Shown: positions 1-13,790 of the stretch, piece by piece
Numbering within the stretch: position 1 is the first letter of the stretch
How the letters are laid out: each line of letters starts with the position of its first letter
Assembly: GCA_012845835.1 (NCBI GenBank)
Contig: JABAKD010000025.1
Location: 25,425,673 to 25,489,672 of the forward strand
Direction of reading: 5' to 3'
Origin: Undaria pinnatifida
Taxonomy: Eukaryota; Sar; Phaeophyceae; Laminariales; Alariaceae
DNA length: 64,000 bases
Made by a program: the position numbers and the translations under genes
The notes under the pieces: generated by a model
The model's database searches: none
What the model was told of the DNA's origin: nothing
Seen by the model: the letters and a program-made list of their open reading frames with translations, nothing else

Positions 1-1058
1 AAAACGAAAACGAAAAGCGAAAACGATGGTGAAAACGAATATTGGAGAACGAGAATAAGAACAAGGACGAAAACAAAACTGACAAAAGAAACTGAACAAG
101 ACGAAAACGAAAATGGTTTAATGCAAGTGAAAACGAAAACGGAACACGACAACGAAGATGACGACGAAACATGAAACGAAAACGAACAAGACGAAAACGA
201 AAACGAAACACGAAAACGAAAACGAAACACGAAAACGAAACACGAAAACGAAACACGAAAACGAAAACAAAGAAAACAAAAAAAGGAAAACGAAAACGGT
301 AACAACTACGAAAACACAAACGAAAACGATAGCAATACGAAAATGAACATGAAAAAAACGAAAACGAAAACGAAAGAAACGAAGACGGAAGCGCAAAACA
401 AGGTGTCGGCGGTTGGTCTCTCACCGCCAGCTCCATGGACAAGAGGTTCACAGAGCACCAAATAATTCCGTACAACAAACTCGTTTATATATTAAACGAT
501 GACGTACAGAATTCACTATACAGTGATGACGAAACATTTTCAGATTCTGCAGTACTATACTGTAGGAGCTCAACCGGTCGAAACGCCTTCCAGCTATAGA
601 TGTACCCCGCCTGCCTTGCTTCGTTGCACTGCCCTGCGGTGTGATTTATCCATTTTTCTCTCGCAATCATCATACGGTCATGCTTTAACGAAAGTAGAGT
701 ATCAATTCTACACCATGGTGATAAACGAAGAAAAAAATTGCTATCGTGCTTCGACCATAAGAGCTCGACCGATCCACAGACGCGCACCACTTTTTTTTTT
801 GCGGTTCCTCACCGTAGGAGCTCAAGACATGTCATTCTTAACCCAAAATTTGACTTGGAGAAAAACAAAACTACTAGTCTACATATACCGGATGAAAATT
901 CCCATGGCCTAGGTACACGACGAGAATCGTCACGCAAGAAACAAAAATGACCTATTCTTTATTTTTTTTCCGACGATTTTGGGTCAAGGAGCCCCGTCAT
1001 TCAGAAAACATTTTCGCCAAAAAAAGGTATACCTCGATCGTAGCGTGCGTCACTGCTT
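1..1058. repeat. Hexamer repeat tract and MITE remnant downstream of gene A
   Basis: Positions 1-390 are a degenerate GAAAAC/ACGAAA repeat with no credible coding content. About 750-1049 is a partial copy of the GCTACGATAGAGG-terminus MITE: it has the internal words ACCCAAAAT and CCGACGATTTTGGGTC and ends in CCTCGATCGTAGCGTGCG. No further exon of the minus-strand gene A could be supported here, although a final exon within 380-480 cannot be excluded. Confidence 0.6.
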
Positions 1059-1184
1059 CTACTGCGGTACCAAACGACATCCCACCTGTCTCGCTTTGTT
1101 GATCTGCTGCGCGGTCTCCTGCCTCTTTTTCTCCCTAGCCTCCAAGGCTTCCCCCAGCGCCTCTTCGCCGCCCACTCCCCACAC
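1059..1184 (-). CDS. Gene A terminal exon 8
   Basis: Acceptor TTCCGGCAG ends at 1185. It continues the TLDc strand as VWGVGGEEALGEALEAREKK with a charged helical tail (RQETAQQINKARQ). Reading on gives VGCRLVPQ and a stop at 1059-1061. A GT follows CAG at 1086, so a further exon is possible; I prefer the read-through stop because no downstream exon is visible. Confidence 0.7.
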   Translation of the reverse strand: MWGVGGEEALGEALEAREKKRQETAQQINKARQVGCRLVPQ

Positions 1185-4100
1185 CTGCCGGAACCAACAA
1201 AAAAACACACATAAACATAAACCAAAACAAAACAAAACAAAACAAACAACAACAAAAAACACACACACAAAATGAAACAGATCAAAACCCCACAAGACAC
1301 CGAGCGATCGCGACAACACAAAAAACAAAACGACACCACAGTCCAAACAAGGTCAGAAAAACAAACAAACCAAAGGGGTGGAATGTAATGATCACCACCT
1401 ACTCCATCGTGACACGGGTAAGCGGGTGGGGGGGGGGGGGAGGCGGGCACGGTTTACTCATTTCATGCATAGCCGTCGTCGTAAGACCATTGACCCTCAC
1501 ATCCCGACAATGCGCGAACGGAGCACGTCTTTTTTCACCCACCAAGTGAACATTGCGTGCACCAATCGCGAAGAGGCATGAGGGCGGGAGGGTGGGGGGG
1601 GGGGGGTACTCATTCCATCCATAGTCGTAGCTAAGATCATGGACCGTCGCTTCAACGCGGGGGGTAGGCGGGGATGGTGCAGTTTGGCAAAAAAAAATCC
1701 TGGCCGGTCATAGTCATCATCTGAGGAAGCACCCGATACACAATAGCGTCATAATCGCAAGAACAACGAAAACGACAAAAACGAAAGAGCGGAAAAAAAC
1801 AGCAACAACGAAGAACAGACGAAACCATGTACCTCACCTCACCCCACCCCACCCCTTGTCCTCACCTCCAGCACGTCGACCTCAAACCTCCTCGACTGGT
1901 GGGGACAAAGCTCGCCCCGTTCGAAAGTCAGGCACGCGCTCCGACCCACGCAAGTGCCGTCCAGAGCCTCGGGCAGGAAGAAGCGAAAGGCTTCCGTCGA
2001 TCCCCCCATCCCGATGCCGTGGGGAAGGCTGAACCCCTTGAGGTTGAGGTACTGGAAATGCCCGTCGCTGATCGCGCCAGCAGACAAGTTAAACAACAAC
2101 GCCAGATTTAAGGATGATGCCGTGGTTAGGGATAACGTCAAGGTCAAGGCCAAGGTCAAGATCAAGGCCAAGGCCAAGGGTAAGGTCAAGACCAAGGCCA
2201 AGGTCAAGGTCAAGGGTAAGGTCAACGTCAACGTCAACGTCAACGTCAACGTCAACGTCATGGCTAACGAAAGCGTCAGGGTCGGAGCCACGGTCAGGGC
2301 TAGGGCCAGCACCAGGGTCTAGATTGGGGTCAGAATCAAGCGCAAGGTCACGTCCAGGTTATCACAAAGCGAGCGCACATATATCGTGGACCCCCCCCCC
2401 CCCTCCCCCCCCTCCTCCCCCACCCCCCTCCACCCCCCCACGCCCCCACCCCTACCAACCCCTCCAACTACCGCACCTAGCAATCTTGGAGGGGATGATC
2501 TTAAAGTCAGGGTCGAGGCGCATTAGGAACGACCCTTCGCCGCCGTAGAAGGAGTTGCTTTCCTTCCAGGGGGAGTCCGCGCAGGCACCCCACACGGCGC
2601 CGGACTCCCTCTCACGTATCAAGATCACCGTCGGCCCTCCGTAACCCACCAGCTTGAAAACTATCCTGCGCCAGCGGTAGATGGCGAGGGGCATGGGGAG
2701 ATCGGTAGAGAGGTGGGAGGGGGAAGGTGTAATCACACGTGGTAGGGGGGGGGGGGGTGTACTCATTTCATGCATAGCCTAAGTCTTAAGGCCATTGACC
2801 CTCGCATCGCCGCAATGTCGGGAGGACGGAGCACGTCGGGCGTTTCACCGACCAGGCAGACATCGCGTGCACCAAGCGCGAAGCGCCGTGAGATATTCGG
2901 CGAGTCGCATGAAGGGTGAGCTAGATCCTTCCAAGAACCGCTTGTGGCCTTTGGCATAAAGGCTCCCGGATGTCTTGTTTCGCTGTGAATATCAGCCTGA
3001 CTTTCTGGCTACCATGCTTCTTATTACTAATAGTTGTCCTATACTGCATAACGGGTTACCGATAGCAGCGCGCCATCACATTGCGTGCGTGCATGGTACT
3101 GTAGCCTGTACTTCGACCGCGAGGAAGGTCAATGAGAAACGCCTCCACGACACCGAGTTCACAAACAACAACAACAACACGTCGGTACGCCTCACCCACG
3201 TCGACAACGTACGTTACATGGCGTTACATGACGTTCATGATATGCAGTACACGATCCGCAGCAGGAAACAGAGACATGCTGACCCCGGGTGGGTACCACA
3301 TTTCGGGACACGGTCCTCTCCACACCAACATCAGTATAAAGGGTGCCCGATTTCATAGTTTCCTGTAAATATCACCCTCTGACTCTTGTTTTTATTACCC
3401 CGGTTCTTGTTAACGCAATTTAGAGCCCCGAAAAAAATTCTCCCTATACTAGAATCAAGTAAATTTGTCCCCAAAGAGGGTTTCCACTTGTACAGGCGTT
3501 AAGACCGTGCCCAACGAACGCAACAAGCGGCAGGAATCGTGACAAAACAAAGAAAAAAAAAAGACAAACCAGGTATTCGCGAAAACCGTGAATGTTTTTG
3601 TCGGGAATCTGGACTTTGAATCGTTTTGGACAATCAAAAAGAAAAAAAACGCACAAAAAAAAAAATGACGCCACGATTCCTGACCAAAACAAACGTGGGT
3701 TTTTTTTTTTTTTTCAACGCGACACTTCAGCATTTAAAAAAATATCATAATTTCGCGTCCTTTTTTTTTCGGTCAGGGTTCGTGATTTTTGTCAGAGAAG
3801 CGTTCGTTAAAAACGACCTTAGCGGGTCCTGTACTATAGCGTGAGATCGCTTTCGCAGAATCATATACAGGAAAAGGTACAAACCCCATAAAACCGCACC
3901 CTTTTTGGGTTGGACAGACTACTACTTCGAATTAGTGTGTGTGTGCTTCGTTCCACGCTAGGAGGGAGGGCTGCAGCAAATTCCAACAAGTTTCTGAGGC
4001 TGCTAACATGAGGAGCTACGTAGCCTAGCTCAATGAATATCTCCCCATCATCACCAGAAAGCATTACCTCGAATGCACTCGTTCGAGCAACCCAACCAAA

Positions 4101-7100
4101 ACTGTCAGGCGCTGCTCCTATTAATAGTACGGAGATCCTATCACCAACTTACTCGTAACAAGTATCTAATCATGCCATTTTTATACCCGAACAGTTACAC
4201 TGCTTGAGGAGTACAACCAATCAGAAGGTCACACAAAACAAGTAACCCCCAATAAGTGTGACCCTTACTGTGAGACGACCCCCTGCTTCTCTTCATCCGA
4301 GCCCTATACTGTAGTGTGATATTACTTTCGCACAATCACAGCGAAAAATGCCAAGCCCCTATAGAACCGCACCCTCTTTTTCGGTTGGACAAAACTACTT
4401 GGAATCAGTGCTAAGGTTGAGAGGGATGCCTCCCTTTCTCCGCCTAGCTTTAGAGCGATCGCGCGAGAGAGGCTCCCTCGGTGTTTCACTCGGTATCTCG
4501 GGACTGAAAGCTACTTCGTCATGTAGCGCGGTGTAACGCTAAACCGAAAGACACATCATCATCGAATAACCCCTTTAGAGCCCCCAAATCCTTCCCTATA
4601 CTAACTTCAAGTAATTTTGTAGTGAAGGCGTCAAGTCACTCGAGCGAGCTGTTTTGTGCCACCCCAACCGTACCCTTGGGAGAGAAGACGGCCGTTCCTC
4701 TACAAGGCGGGCTGAGTAAAGCGGTATCCCGATGTAAGGCGGTCAAACTCGATTGGCGCTGCTGAGGAACAACACTCACAACCTGGAATGAATGAGGCGG
4801 CCTCCCTCTACAAGGCGGTCTGAGTAAAGCGGTATTCCGACACAAGGCGGTCAAACTCGATTGGCGCTGCTGAGGAATTGCACTCGCAACCTGGAATGAT
4901 TAGTGCGGCGTCCCTCTACAAGGCGGGCTGAGTAAGGCGGTATCTCGATACAAGGCGGTCAAAATCACTTGGCGCTGCCGAGGAATTACACTCACAACCT
5001 GGAATGAATAAGGCGGCCTCCCTCGACAAGGCGGTCTGAGTAAGGCGGTATCCCGATATAAGGCGGTCAAACTCGATTGGCGCTGCTGAGGAATTGCACT
5101 CACAACCTGGAAAGAATAAGGCGGCCTCCCTCTACAAGGCGGTCTGAGTAAGGCGTTATACCGATACAAGGCGGTCAAACTCGATTGGCGCTGCTGAGGA
5201 ATTGCACTCATAACCTGGAATGATTAGTGCGGCTTCCCTATACAAGGCGGTCATAGTGCTCTCGCGCACCACCGCCTTACTGGGGGACCCCTCCTACTGC
5301 ATCGTAGTATGGTAGAGAAAACGTTAAGAGCGTGCAAAAAAAAAAAAAAAGGAGGAAAAAAGAAACACGCAAATCAGAAAAACGGGCTAGAAGGCATACT
5401 TCCTTACACCAAGTACTAAACTCAAACTACAGCAGTACAAACAAATAACATTACCAGTACAACATCAGCATAGTCCTACCAAACAAAAAACAAAAATTGA
5501 CCTGTTGAAGGACATGCCGTCCTCCTCGCTGTTATAGATCCTCATCCACGGCCCCTGCAGGGCCTTCGTCGACAAAGCCAGCCCGAACAGCTCCCCCGGG
5601 TAGGTGTCCAGCAGGAACGAAGACTGCTGCGGTCGAGGGGGCGAGAACACGGCCAGAGACCGCGGCAGGCTCGACGCAGAGCACGGCAGGGCTGTACGAA
5701 GTGCGCACCAAAACACACAAAACAAAAATACCGGAAAATAAGGAGGGGTGGTCGGGGGGGGGAGAGGGGAAGGGAGGGGGGAAGGGGCGGGCGGGGGGGG
5801 GGAGGGGAAGGACAGGGCAGCGGAAGGGGGACGAAGGACGCGGGGAGCGGAGGGTGGGAGTGGGGGCTACAAGTTAGCGAAAAAGAGCACGGCTGCGGAG
5901 AAAACGAAATGTCATCATGTGAACTCTGGCCTAGCCCACTCTGGGCGTATAATATGAATTCAGAAACACAAGCAATAGAGGCCAAAGCGACCGAAACCGC
6001 TCCGAATCACAGCAGGCTAGCCAGTCACACAGCCAAGCAGCCAATCGACCAAAACAAAAAACACCACTGTACCGCGGTGCCGACGCCCGCCCCCCCCACC
6101 CCCCCCCCCGACTCCCCCGCTCCCTACCCCCCCCCCCCTATAATCCCCCCTTCCCTCTCCTCCTCCCCCCCTCCCCAAACTGTAGCTCTTACTTCCCCCT
6201 CCATTCTACGGTGCCCAGCACAAAAAGCTATGTCCTCGCCTTCGCCCCCCAGTCTTGGTTCCGGCGTACATAACCCCCCCCTAACGCCCCCCCCCCCCCC
6301 CCCTCCCACGTACCTAAGGACCATGGCACGGCCATACAGGGCCATGTCATACAATATACGATTACACTCCCCCCCTCCGTTATTTAATACTATATATAAT
6401 AAGTAACAGTTGGCCTCGGTTGGCACCGACCCTGTACAACATTATACGTATATTGGGGTTGGCGCTGGTTGGCAACGACGCTGTAAAACATGGCAATCAC
6501 TGCGTGAGCTAGACAACAGTGGGTACCTTTTTTGTTTCTTTGTTTTTTTCGGCGGTCACCATGATGGTTATTGAGTACCCGGTAGATCATATCATGCGGG
6601 GTGGAGAGCCTTAACTCCGCATAAGGGGAATGATCACATCACGTTGTGTGAATACGGTAAGGCACCCACGAGGCAGTTACATAGTACTACCCATTGCTGT
6701 CTCCGGAGTGGCCACCCCAGAAAACAGAAGTCTAACTCATTGGTCGCTGTCATCCATAAGCAAGAGAGTAGGCACAAGGTGCCGAAGTCCGTCCTATGAG
6801 CGGTTCTTGGAAGGATGCCGTTCACCAATCATGCGACTCGCCGAACACCTCACGGCGCTTCGCGCTTGGTGCAAGCAATTCTGCCTTGCCGGCCAACACC
6901 CAAAGTGCCCCGTCCCGGCACAGTAGGGATGCGAGGGTCTATGGACGACTACGGCCATGCACAAACCGAGTACCTCCCCCCCCTCCCTCCCCTTGGCATT
7001 GTAAGGATGCGAGGGTCTATGGTCTCTAACGACTATGGTCACGAATGATGACAAAGGAGAAACCCCCACCCAGCCCTGCGCTACCCCACCCTCATCCCCC

Positions 7101-10100
7101 TACTAGCTCTCGGAACTCCCTCTATCCGCCCCATATCCGAAAAACACGTCTACGGCAAAAAATATACCGGTACATACTATAAAAATAAAAAGCACACTCC
7201 TCCAGCTGTGAGATCGAAGATTTCGTCGAAACTCATCTTTGCAGGCTGTGTGTGACACTCCGATCGCGCGTATCACTGGGTGTGTGTCCTCATTAATGGA
7301 TATAGGTCGGCGACTTCCCTTGGAACTACAGTGTAGCTTGTACCAGGGTCAACAGGGTGATCCTCGCCTTCAACCCCCTCAGCCTTGGCGCCGCCGTACA
7401 TAGCACCCCCAAAGCTGCCCACGGTAAGCCCTACGCTACGGTAGCCGCTTGCCCCCATTTTCACTGCTGAGATTGACTTTCACTACTGAGATTGATCCAT
7501 TAGCGCGAGTGAATCTGCACCTAACTGACTAAACAGACCTAATTAATAGGCGATTTGCTTTGGCGCAGTGTAGCTAGCTAACCATTCCATACAGCGGATT
7601 CCTATCGCGAAAAAAAAAAAAACAGCGGCCTTTTTTTGTAGGCACGTGCTACGATAGACGTATTAAGGTATACCTCTTTTTGGCGAAAGCATTTCTTTTC
7701 TAAATGACGGTGCTCCTTGACCAAAATCGTCGGAAATTGACCTTTTTTTTCGTTGCATGCTGATTCTCGTTGTGTACCTAGGCCATGGAGATTTTCATCC
7801 GGTACATAGCAGTTCTATTTTTCTCCAAAATCAGTTTTTGGGATAACAATGACATACAAGTACATGTCTCAACCTCCTCCAAAAGTGAGGAACCGCAGAA
7901 ACAACGCGGTGCGCCTCTATCGTAGCGCGCGTGCTCTAACAACGCCTTTACAGCTGGAAACCCTTTTTGGAAACAAAACTACTTGAATTCAGTATAGGGA
8001 GGGGTTTCGGGGCTCTAAAGGGGTTTAAGCCCAAGACCGCAAACGAACCGGGGGGGGGAGGGGGGGGGGTCACTCGCGCGAGTGACCCCGAGCCAATGCA
8101 AAAGAAAGAAAAAAAAAAAAAAAAAAAAAGTGACCCCCCTTACAGGAAAAAATGCAAAAAAAAAAAAAAAGCAAAAAGAAATAAAGGATCACTGCTGAGA
8201 GCGCGCCTAGAGCAGCGCAGGTAGGCACAACCTGACCCACGTCGACGAGGGAACAAAATGCTGCATTATTCTCGCGATAAAAATGAAGGCACGTACTATA
8301 GCGGGGAGGGGGGAGGAGGGCCCGCTACGCCACCCCGGCTCTGAGCTACTACTGGGAAGGGGCGCGAGAGTAGTGCGAACACAATAAACGGGCATGAAGA
8401 AAAGGTGAAAGAAAAAAAAAAGGGGCCTCAATTTTAGCGGCCTAAACAAAGCCACTCGCATGAGTGAGTGACTTATGCTGATGTCGTTTCTTTTTGTATC
8501 GCGAAAACGGGCCTCATTTATAGCGGCCTAGAGCCACTCGCACGAGTGAGTGGCTATACTCATGTTTTTCTTTGGGGGGGGGCATCGCGATGTGCTCACA
8601 CCATTACATCGGTTGTTTACGCTGGGCGGCCAACGACCTATCCTATCGCTCCGTTTTTTTAGTGAGACTACCTAGCCACACACGCGAGGGATCAAACCCA
8701 GGCAGAGAAAACGAGGAAACCCCCCTCCCCCCCCCCCCCCGTCCTACCGTAGCCTTACCGTAGTCCTCCAACTCCTAACAGCACAGGCTACGGTAGAGGC
8801 GCGCCATTTTTTTTTCGGACCTCCTCACTTTGGCCCCACCCAAAAAAAACGATTTTGGCCAAAAATGAAAAAATGACCAATCCAATGAACAAGCAACCCA
8901 ACGCCTGGCCCAGGTATAGAAAACCGAGTCATAATGCAAAAAACGAGAGCGATTTTTCCCATGTTTTGGGGTTAAGCAGCCTCGTCATCCAAAAACAAAA
9001 GAAAGCCAAAAAGGGGTATACCTTAACACATTTACCTTAGCCCGAGTATCCCCCGCCCCCCCCCCCCCGCCTCCCCCTACCTCTCGGAAGACCCTCCACC
9101 CAATAGCAAACAATGTAATTGGCGCAAGACACCACCCTTGTCTCAGATGCCGCCTCCACCGCAGGAAACCCCCGCCGGGGGTGATAAAAAATGGTATAAA
9201 ACGAACTCAGCATCACCCAGGTGATAAAAGAAAGGGCGCAACGCCAACTCAGTATCACCCAGGGTGGTTACTTAGGCCAAACGTACAAAACTACGGTATC
9301 CTAGGGCGTCTACGACACAAGCATGCCCTCACCTTTTACCCCCTCAGCCTTAGCATCGCCGTACAAGAAGCACCTCGTGTGCATAAACGTGCTCAAGCAG
9401 TGGTGCAGCAGCGGCCCCCTTTCCGACACCCACAGCTTCAAACCCTGGCTAGAAACGCCCACCCCACCCCCACCCCCACCCCCGCCCCCCCCACCGCCTC
9501 CAAATCCACCCGGCGCGGGTGCTCTGCCCCCCTCCGATTCGATGTGGCTCGCTACGCTCCTCGCCAATTTTTGCCCGTGAAATCGCCCACTCGCAGTAGC
9601 TGCTACTGCTGCTGCAGCTGCTTTCTCTGCTGCAACTGCTGCTGCCGCTGCAGCTGCTATTTCTCGGGCTGCTGCTGCCATGGCCTCTGCTGCTTCATCG
9701 TCGTCATCACCATCAGCAGTCGCGGCGGCAGCGGCGGCGGCGGGAGTTGTATGATGGCCGTCTTGCGAAGGGGGGGGGGGGGGGGGTGCGCCACGCCGCG
9801 ACGCTGCAAAGGTAGGCCACCTCGAATAGTCGCCCAAGCTTTTTTTTCGTCCGACAAGATAAGACAGTATATAGAAGAGGGGGGATAAAAAGTGCAGGAC
9901 AGCAAAGGGGGCAGGGCATAAGGAGGAGAGGGGGGGCAGGGAGGGCAGGGCATTAGGGAGGGGGGGGGGGGGGGGGCATTCATTGTTGCTTGCCTCATTC
10001 ATTTGACCATGGACCACGCATCCTTTCCAGACGGCGCACCGTTCCTACTCCTAATAGAGACACCTCCAACATTTGGGCGCTCATTACGCTTCTTCCATAT

Positions 10101-13100
10101 ACTACATGGAAAGTGTTTGCTCATCCATCCCCGTCCTGTTTCGCCGTCTACGGCCACTATCTATCTCCTAGGATAGCAATCGTTTTTTCGCTACTCTCTA
10201 GTATACCAAACTCTTCCATGTCACATACGTCTGATTTTCTCAACTCCTGTAACACATGCCGTTCCTCCTTGTACATTTCACATCCTCCTACTATGTGAGT
10301 CCTACCCTCTATTGTTGTGCCACACGGGCACCAGTTTGTAGCCACGTCCTCCTCCTCCTCCCGACTACTGGTGTATCTCTTTCTTTTTTCTGGTAGGTCC
10401 AGGTCCCCTACACGAAATCGCAGTTTCAGCTTTGTCGCGTAGTCCATTAGGCCGTGCAGATACGTTTTCATTCCAATACCTTCCCTCAACCCTCCGTATA
10501 TCTGTAACTGCTTCTCCTCTTTCACCTTATTTATTAGCGCTACGAAGCCTTTCTCTTTCTTCTATTCTTTCTCAAACGCCTGTCTTGTACCCGCCAAACT
10601 TCTCTATAGACAGTACCTCTTCTTGGTCTCCCCCTAAAATCCTTCCATATTTTCTCGACTACGTTATCCCATCTTATTCCAGCTCGCCCTTTTGTTATTT
10701 TTTCCCATAAGGAGGAAAGGGGGGGCAGGGGGGGCAAGGGGGGCAGAGAATTAGGGGGGGGGGGGGGGGAGGGGGGAAGGGGGGGGAGAGAGGGGAGAAG
10801 GGGGGGGGGGGGGGGGGGGGTGCCGGATATCCTGCAACGCCGTAGCCTCGACCCTTTGGTGGCTTTATCAGAGGGGAACGCTGACGAACAAACTTAACGA
10901 TTACAGCATATTCACCACACGAAGCAAAGCGGGCTCCTTCCTGGCTGACGGGGTGGTTACAACACGATATTAAGAACTGCAACCGAAGGGTTTTTTCGGC
11001 ACGCGCGTTGCATGATGAATGATAGTATTCATCAACAATCAGAGCGTGCTCATGCTAGACGGTTGATGAAGCCGCACACTTCGATTGTTTTGACCCTAAC
11101 ATCCTCACAACGCCCGAACGGAGCACGTCGGGTGGAGTGAGGGGGGGGGGGCAATGAGGAATAGGAAGGACGGGAGCAGGGGGGGAAGGGGGGATCAGGA
11201 GGAGGAGAGAAGCAGGGGGGTAGGAAACGAGGAACTGGAGGGGGGGGGGGGGGTATGCGGAAAAAAGGGGTGGGGGGTACGGGGGGGGGGGGGTAGGGGG
11301 GGGGGCGTGGGTTCAGCCATTCACATCCGCAAAAAGCAATCAACCCAAAAAACAAGAACGTAGCTTGTTCCCAAACCGTGGGTGGTACAGTGTAGTGCAA
11401 ACAAAAAATGTGTTTTTTTTTGGAGATTTTTTTGTCGGGGGGGGGGGGGAAGGCGCAGATGTCCGGCTTCTTTCTCCCCGCTCAACAGAGCAGCCTGCAA
11501 CTAGGCGGCCGGCCGTGCAACTTCACAATCGGCTTCGGTTGTAGCAAATAGCTACACCGGTGTATTTTAGGCTTCCACGTAAACTAGCAACTCGTTTCGC
11601 GCTTAAGAAACAGCCACGGGGTACTTTAACGCCTTTAGAGCCCCGAAACCCCTCCCTATGCCAAATCCAAGTAATTGCATCCCTCGAAAAGATTTTCCAG
11701 TTGTAAACGCGTTAAGGGCGGCCGTGAAAAATCGCAGCTCGCTTGGTTAGTGCACGCAGGCGGAGGCGCGGGGGCGGCGGTATGACGTGACGCGTCACTC
11801 ATGATCACACCTTTGTCTCATCCATGTCGGCCCCTCCGCCGTCGTTGCAGATGTCGAACAGGGCCTGGACCATCCCCGCCCGGCTGCTCCGACAAGATGA
11901 CGCCACTGTTTCGATAAAAAACGTAAGTATATTGTATGGCAGTGTTAGGTTTTCCTATCCATTACCTTGATCGGAGGGGGGGGGGAAGTTTTCGTTTTGT
12001 GTTTTCGTGTTTGTATATAAAAGCGAGGCCGAAAACCCTGGCTAACTCTTGCACAAGGCTATCATTAAAGCAGTGCGGTAAGTGGGCGATGTATGGTACA
12101 ACTATTTATATACCTGAAAACCAGAATTCTGCGCATGCAGCAAGACTCGTCACAAAAGGACTCCGATACACTTCCTCATGTACACCAGCATGTACAAATG
12201 CAAAGGACACGAAAAAAAAAAAAAAAAAATAATAATAAATAAAAAACATATTACGTTTTAAGGAGGAAACAGAACTTAAAACACACAAAAATTCCACGCG
12301 AACAAACACACCAAAAAACACACACAAGCAAAAACACAAAAAAAAAATAACGCACACACATACGCACAAAAAAAAAGCCAACACACCCACCCCCGTGCAC
12401 AAACCGAGTGCACCCCCCGCACCCTCCCTCACCTCCTTCGCGGAATCCTTCAAGCGTCAACACCTTCCCATCAGACTTCACGGCCTGCTTCTGGCACTCC
12501 AGGAAGAACGCCAGCAATCGCTCGGGAAACCAGTCAGCACCCTCCAGGACAAAGTGCTGCTTAAACTTGGCTGGATCCACATGCTTCCCGCCCGCGCCGC
12601 ACAGGCTCCTGGTTAGGGTGGGGAATGGGGGCAGGGAGGGTGAGCAACGGCATTGGGCATGACAACACCATATAGCCGTAGCCTCAGACATGCAAGCGAG
12701 TAAGGATCCAGTACCGCCACCACCACCTTCATCGCCACCACCACCATCATCATCACCACCACGACCAACACTAACAACAACACAGACAATCTCAACACCG
12801 ACAACACCAACACCAACACCAATACCAACACCAACACCAACACCAACAGCTCCAACGCCAACACCAACACAACCCCGATCAACGACCCCAATACCAACAC
12901 CAACAAATCCAACGCCAACACCAACACAACCCCGATCGACGACCCCAACACCAACACCATCACCATGAACAGCCCGCCACGGCCACCACCGCCATCAGCA
13001 AGAGGAAAACCACCACCAGCGTAACTGCCGCCAGCACCAGCGACAACAACAACAACAACAATCGAGTCTACCGACCACCTTAGCCCGTCCTCTCTCCCTC

Positions 13101-13759
13101 GAGAAACGGTTGACATTTTCAAAACCATCGATGCATGTGATTAGCCCATGACCTTTAACGAGTTGACGGAACAGGTAGACGATCGTCGACGGACACAGAA
13201 CAAAGATTGATGCGACAACGGTCGACGCATGTGAAAGCAGGTGCTACTGTATTAGCGGCTGATGTAGTCTGCTGCGACGGTACCTGGCATGGCATTCGCT
13301 TGCGTCAGTAAAAAAAAAGCGTCCCCCGCAACTGTCGACAATGACTCTACGCCGCTGTGGCCAGGTTCAAGTGAAGCAGTGTAGAATGGTCGATCGGTTG
13401 CTATTGGGCCCGGTTCCCTCTCGGCTATTAGGCTATTAGACTATTTCCCGACTAAGGCTAACGCAGCGGGGATGTTGCGATGTACACCCATTTTCGCTAC
13501 CGGAATTGAGGTACTTGAACGGGTGACTCTGTACCTTGAGGCTCACGAACAAAAAAGACAAAAAATAGGCAACTTTTTTTGGCGCAGCGTAGCTTTTACC
13601 GTTTCACTGCGGACTCCATGGCGCGTGCTCAAAACGGCACGAAAGCTCAAGATCCACAATTTTTTTTCAAACAGCGCGAAAGCTCTTCAAGATATCAAAA
13701 GAAACAACGGGGGTCGATCGAGCGAGTGACCCCAAGCCACATAAAAAAAAAAAAAAACG

Positions 13760-13790
<31 letters not shown>

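Noticed and set aside
4690-5290. GGCGGT repeats as a CRISPR array
   Set aside because: Repeats and spacers are both repeated and variable, the genome is eukaryotic, and there are no cas genes.
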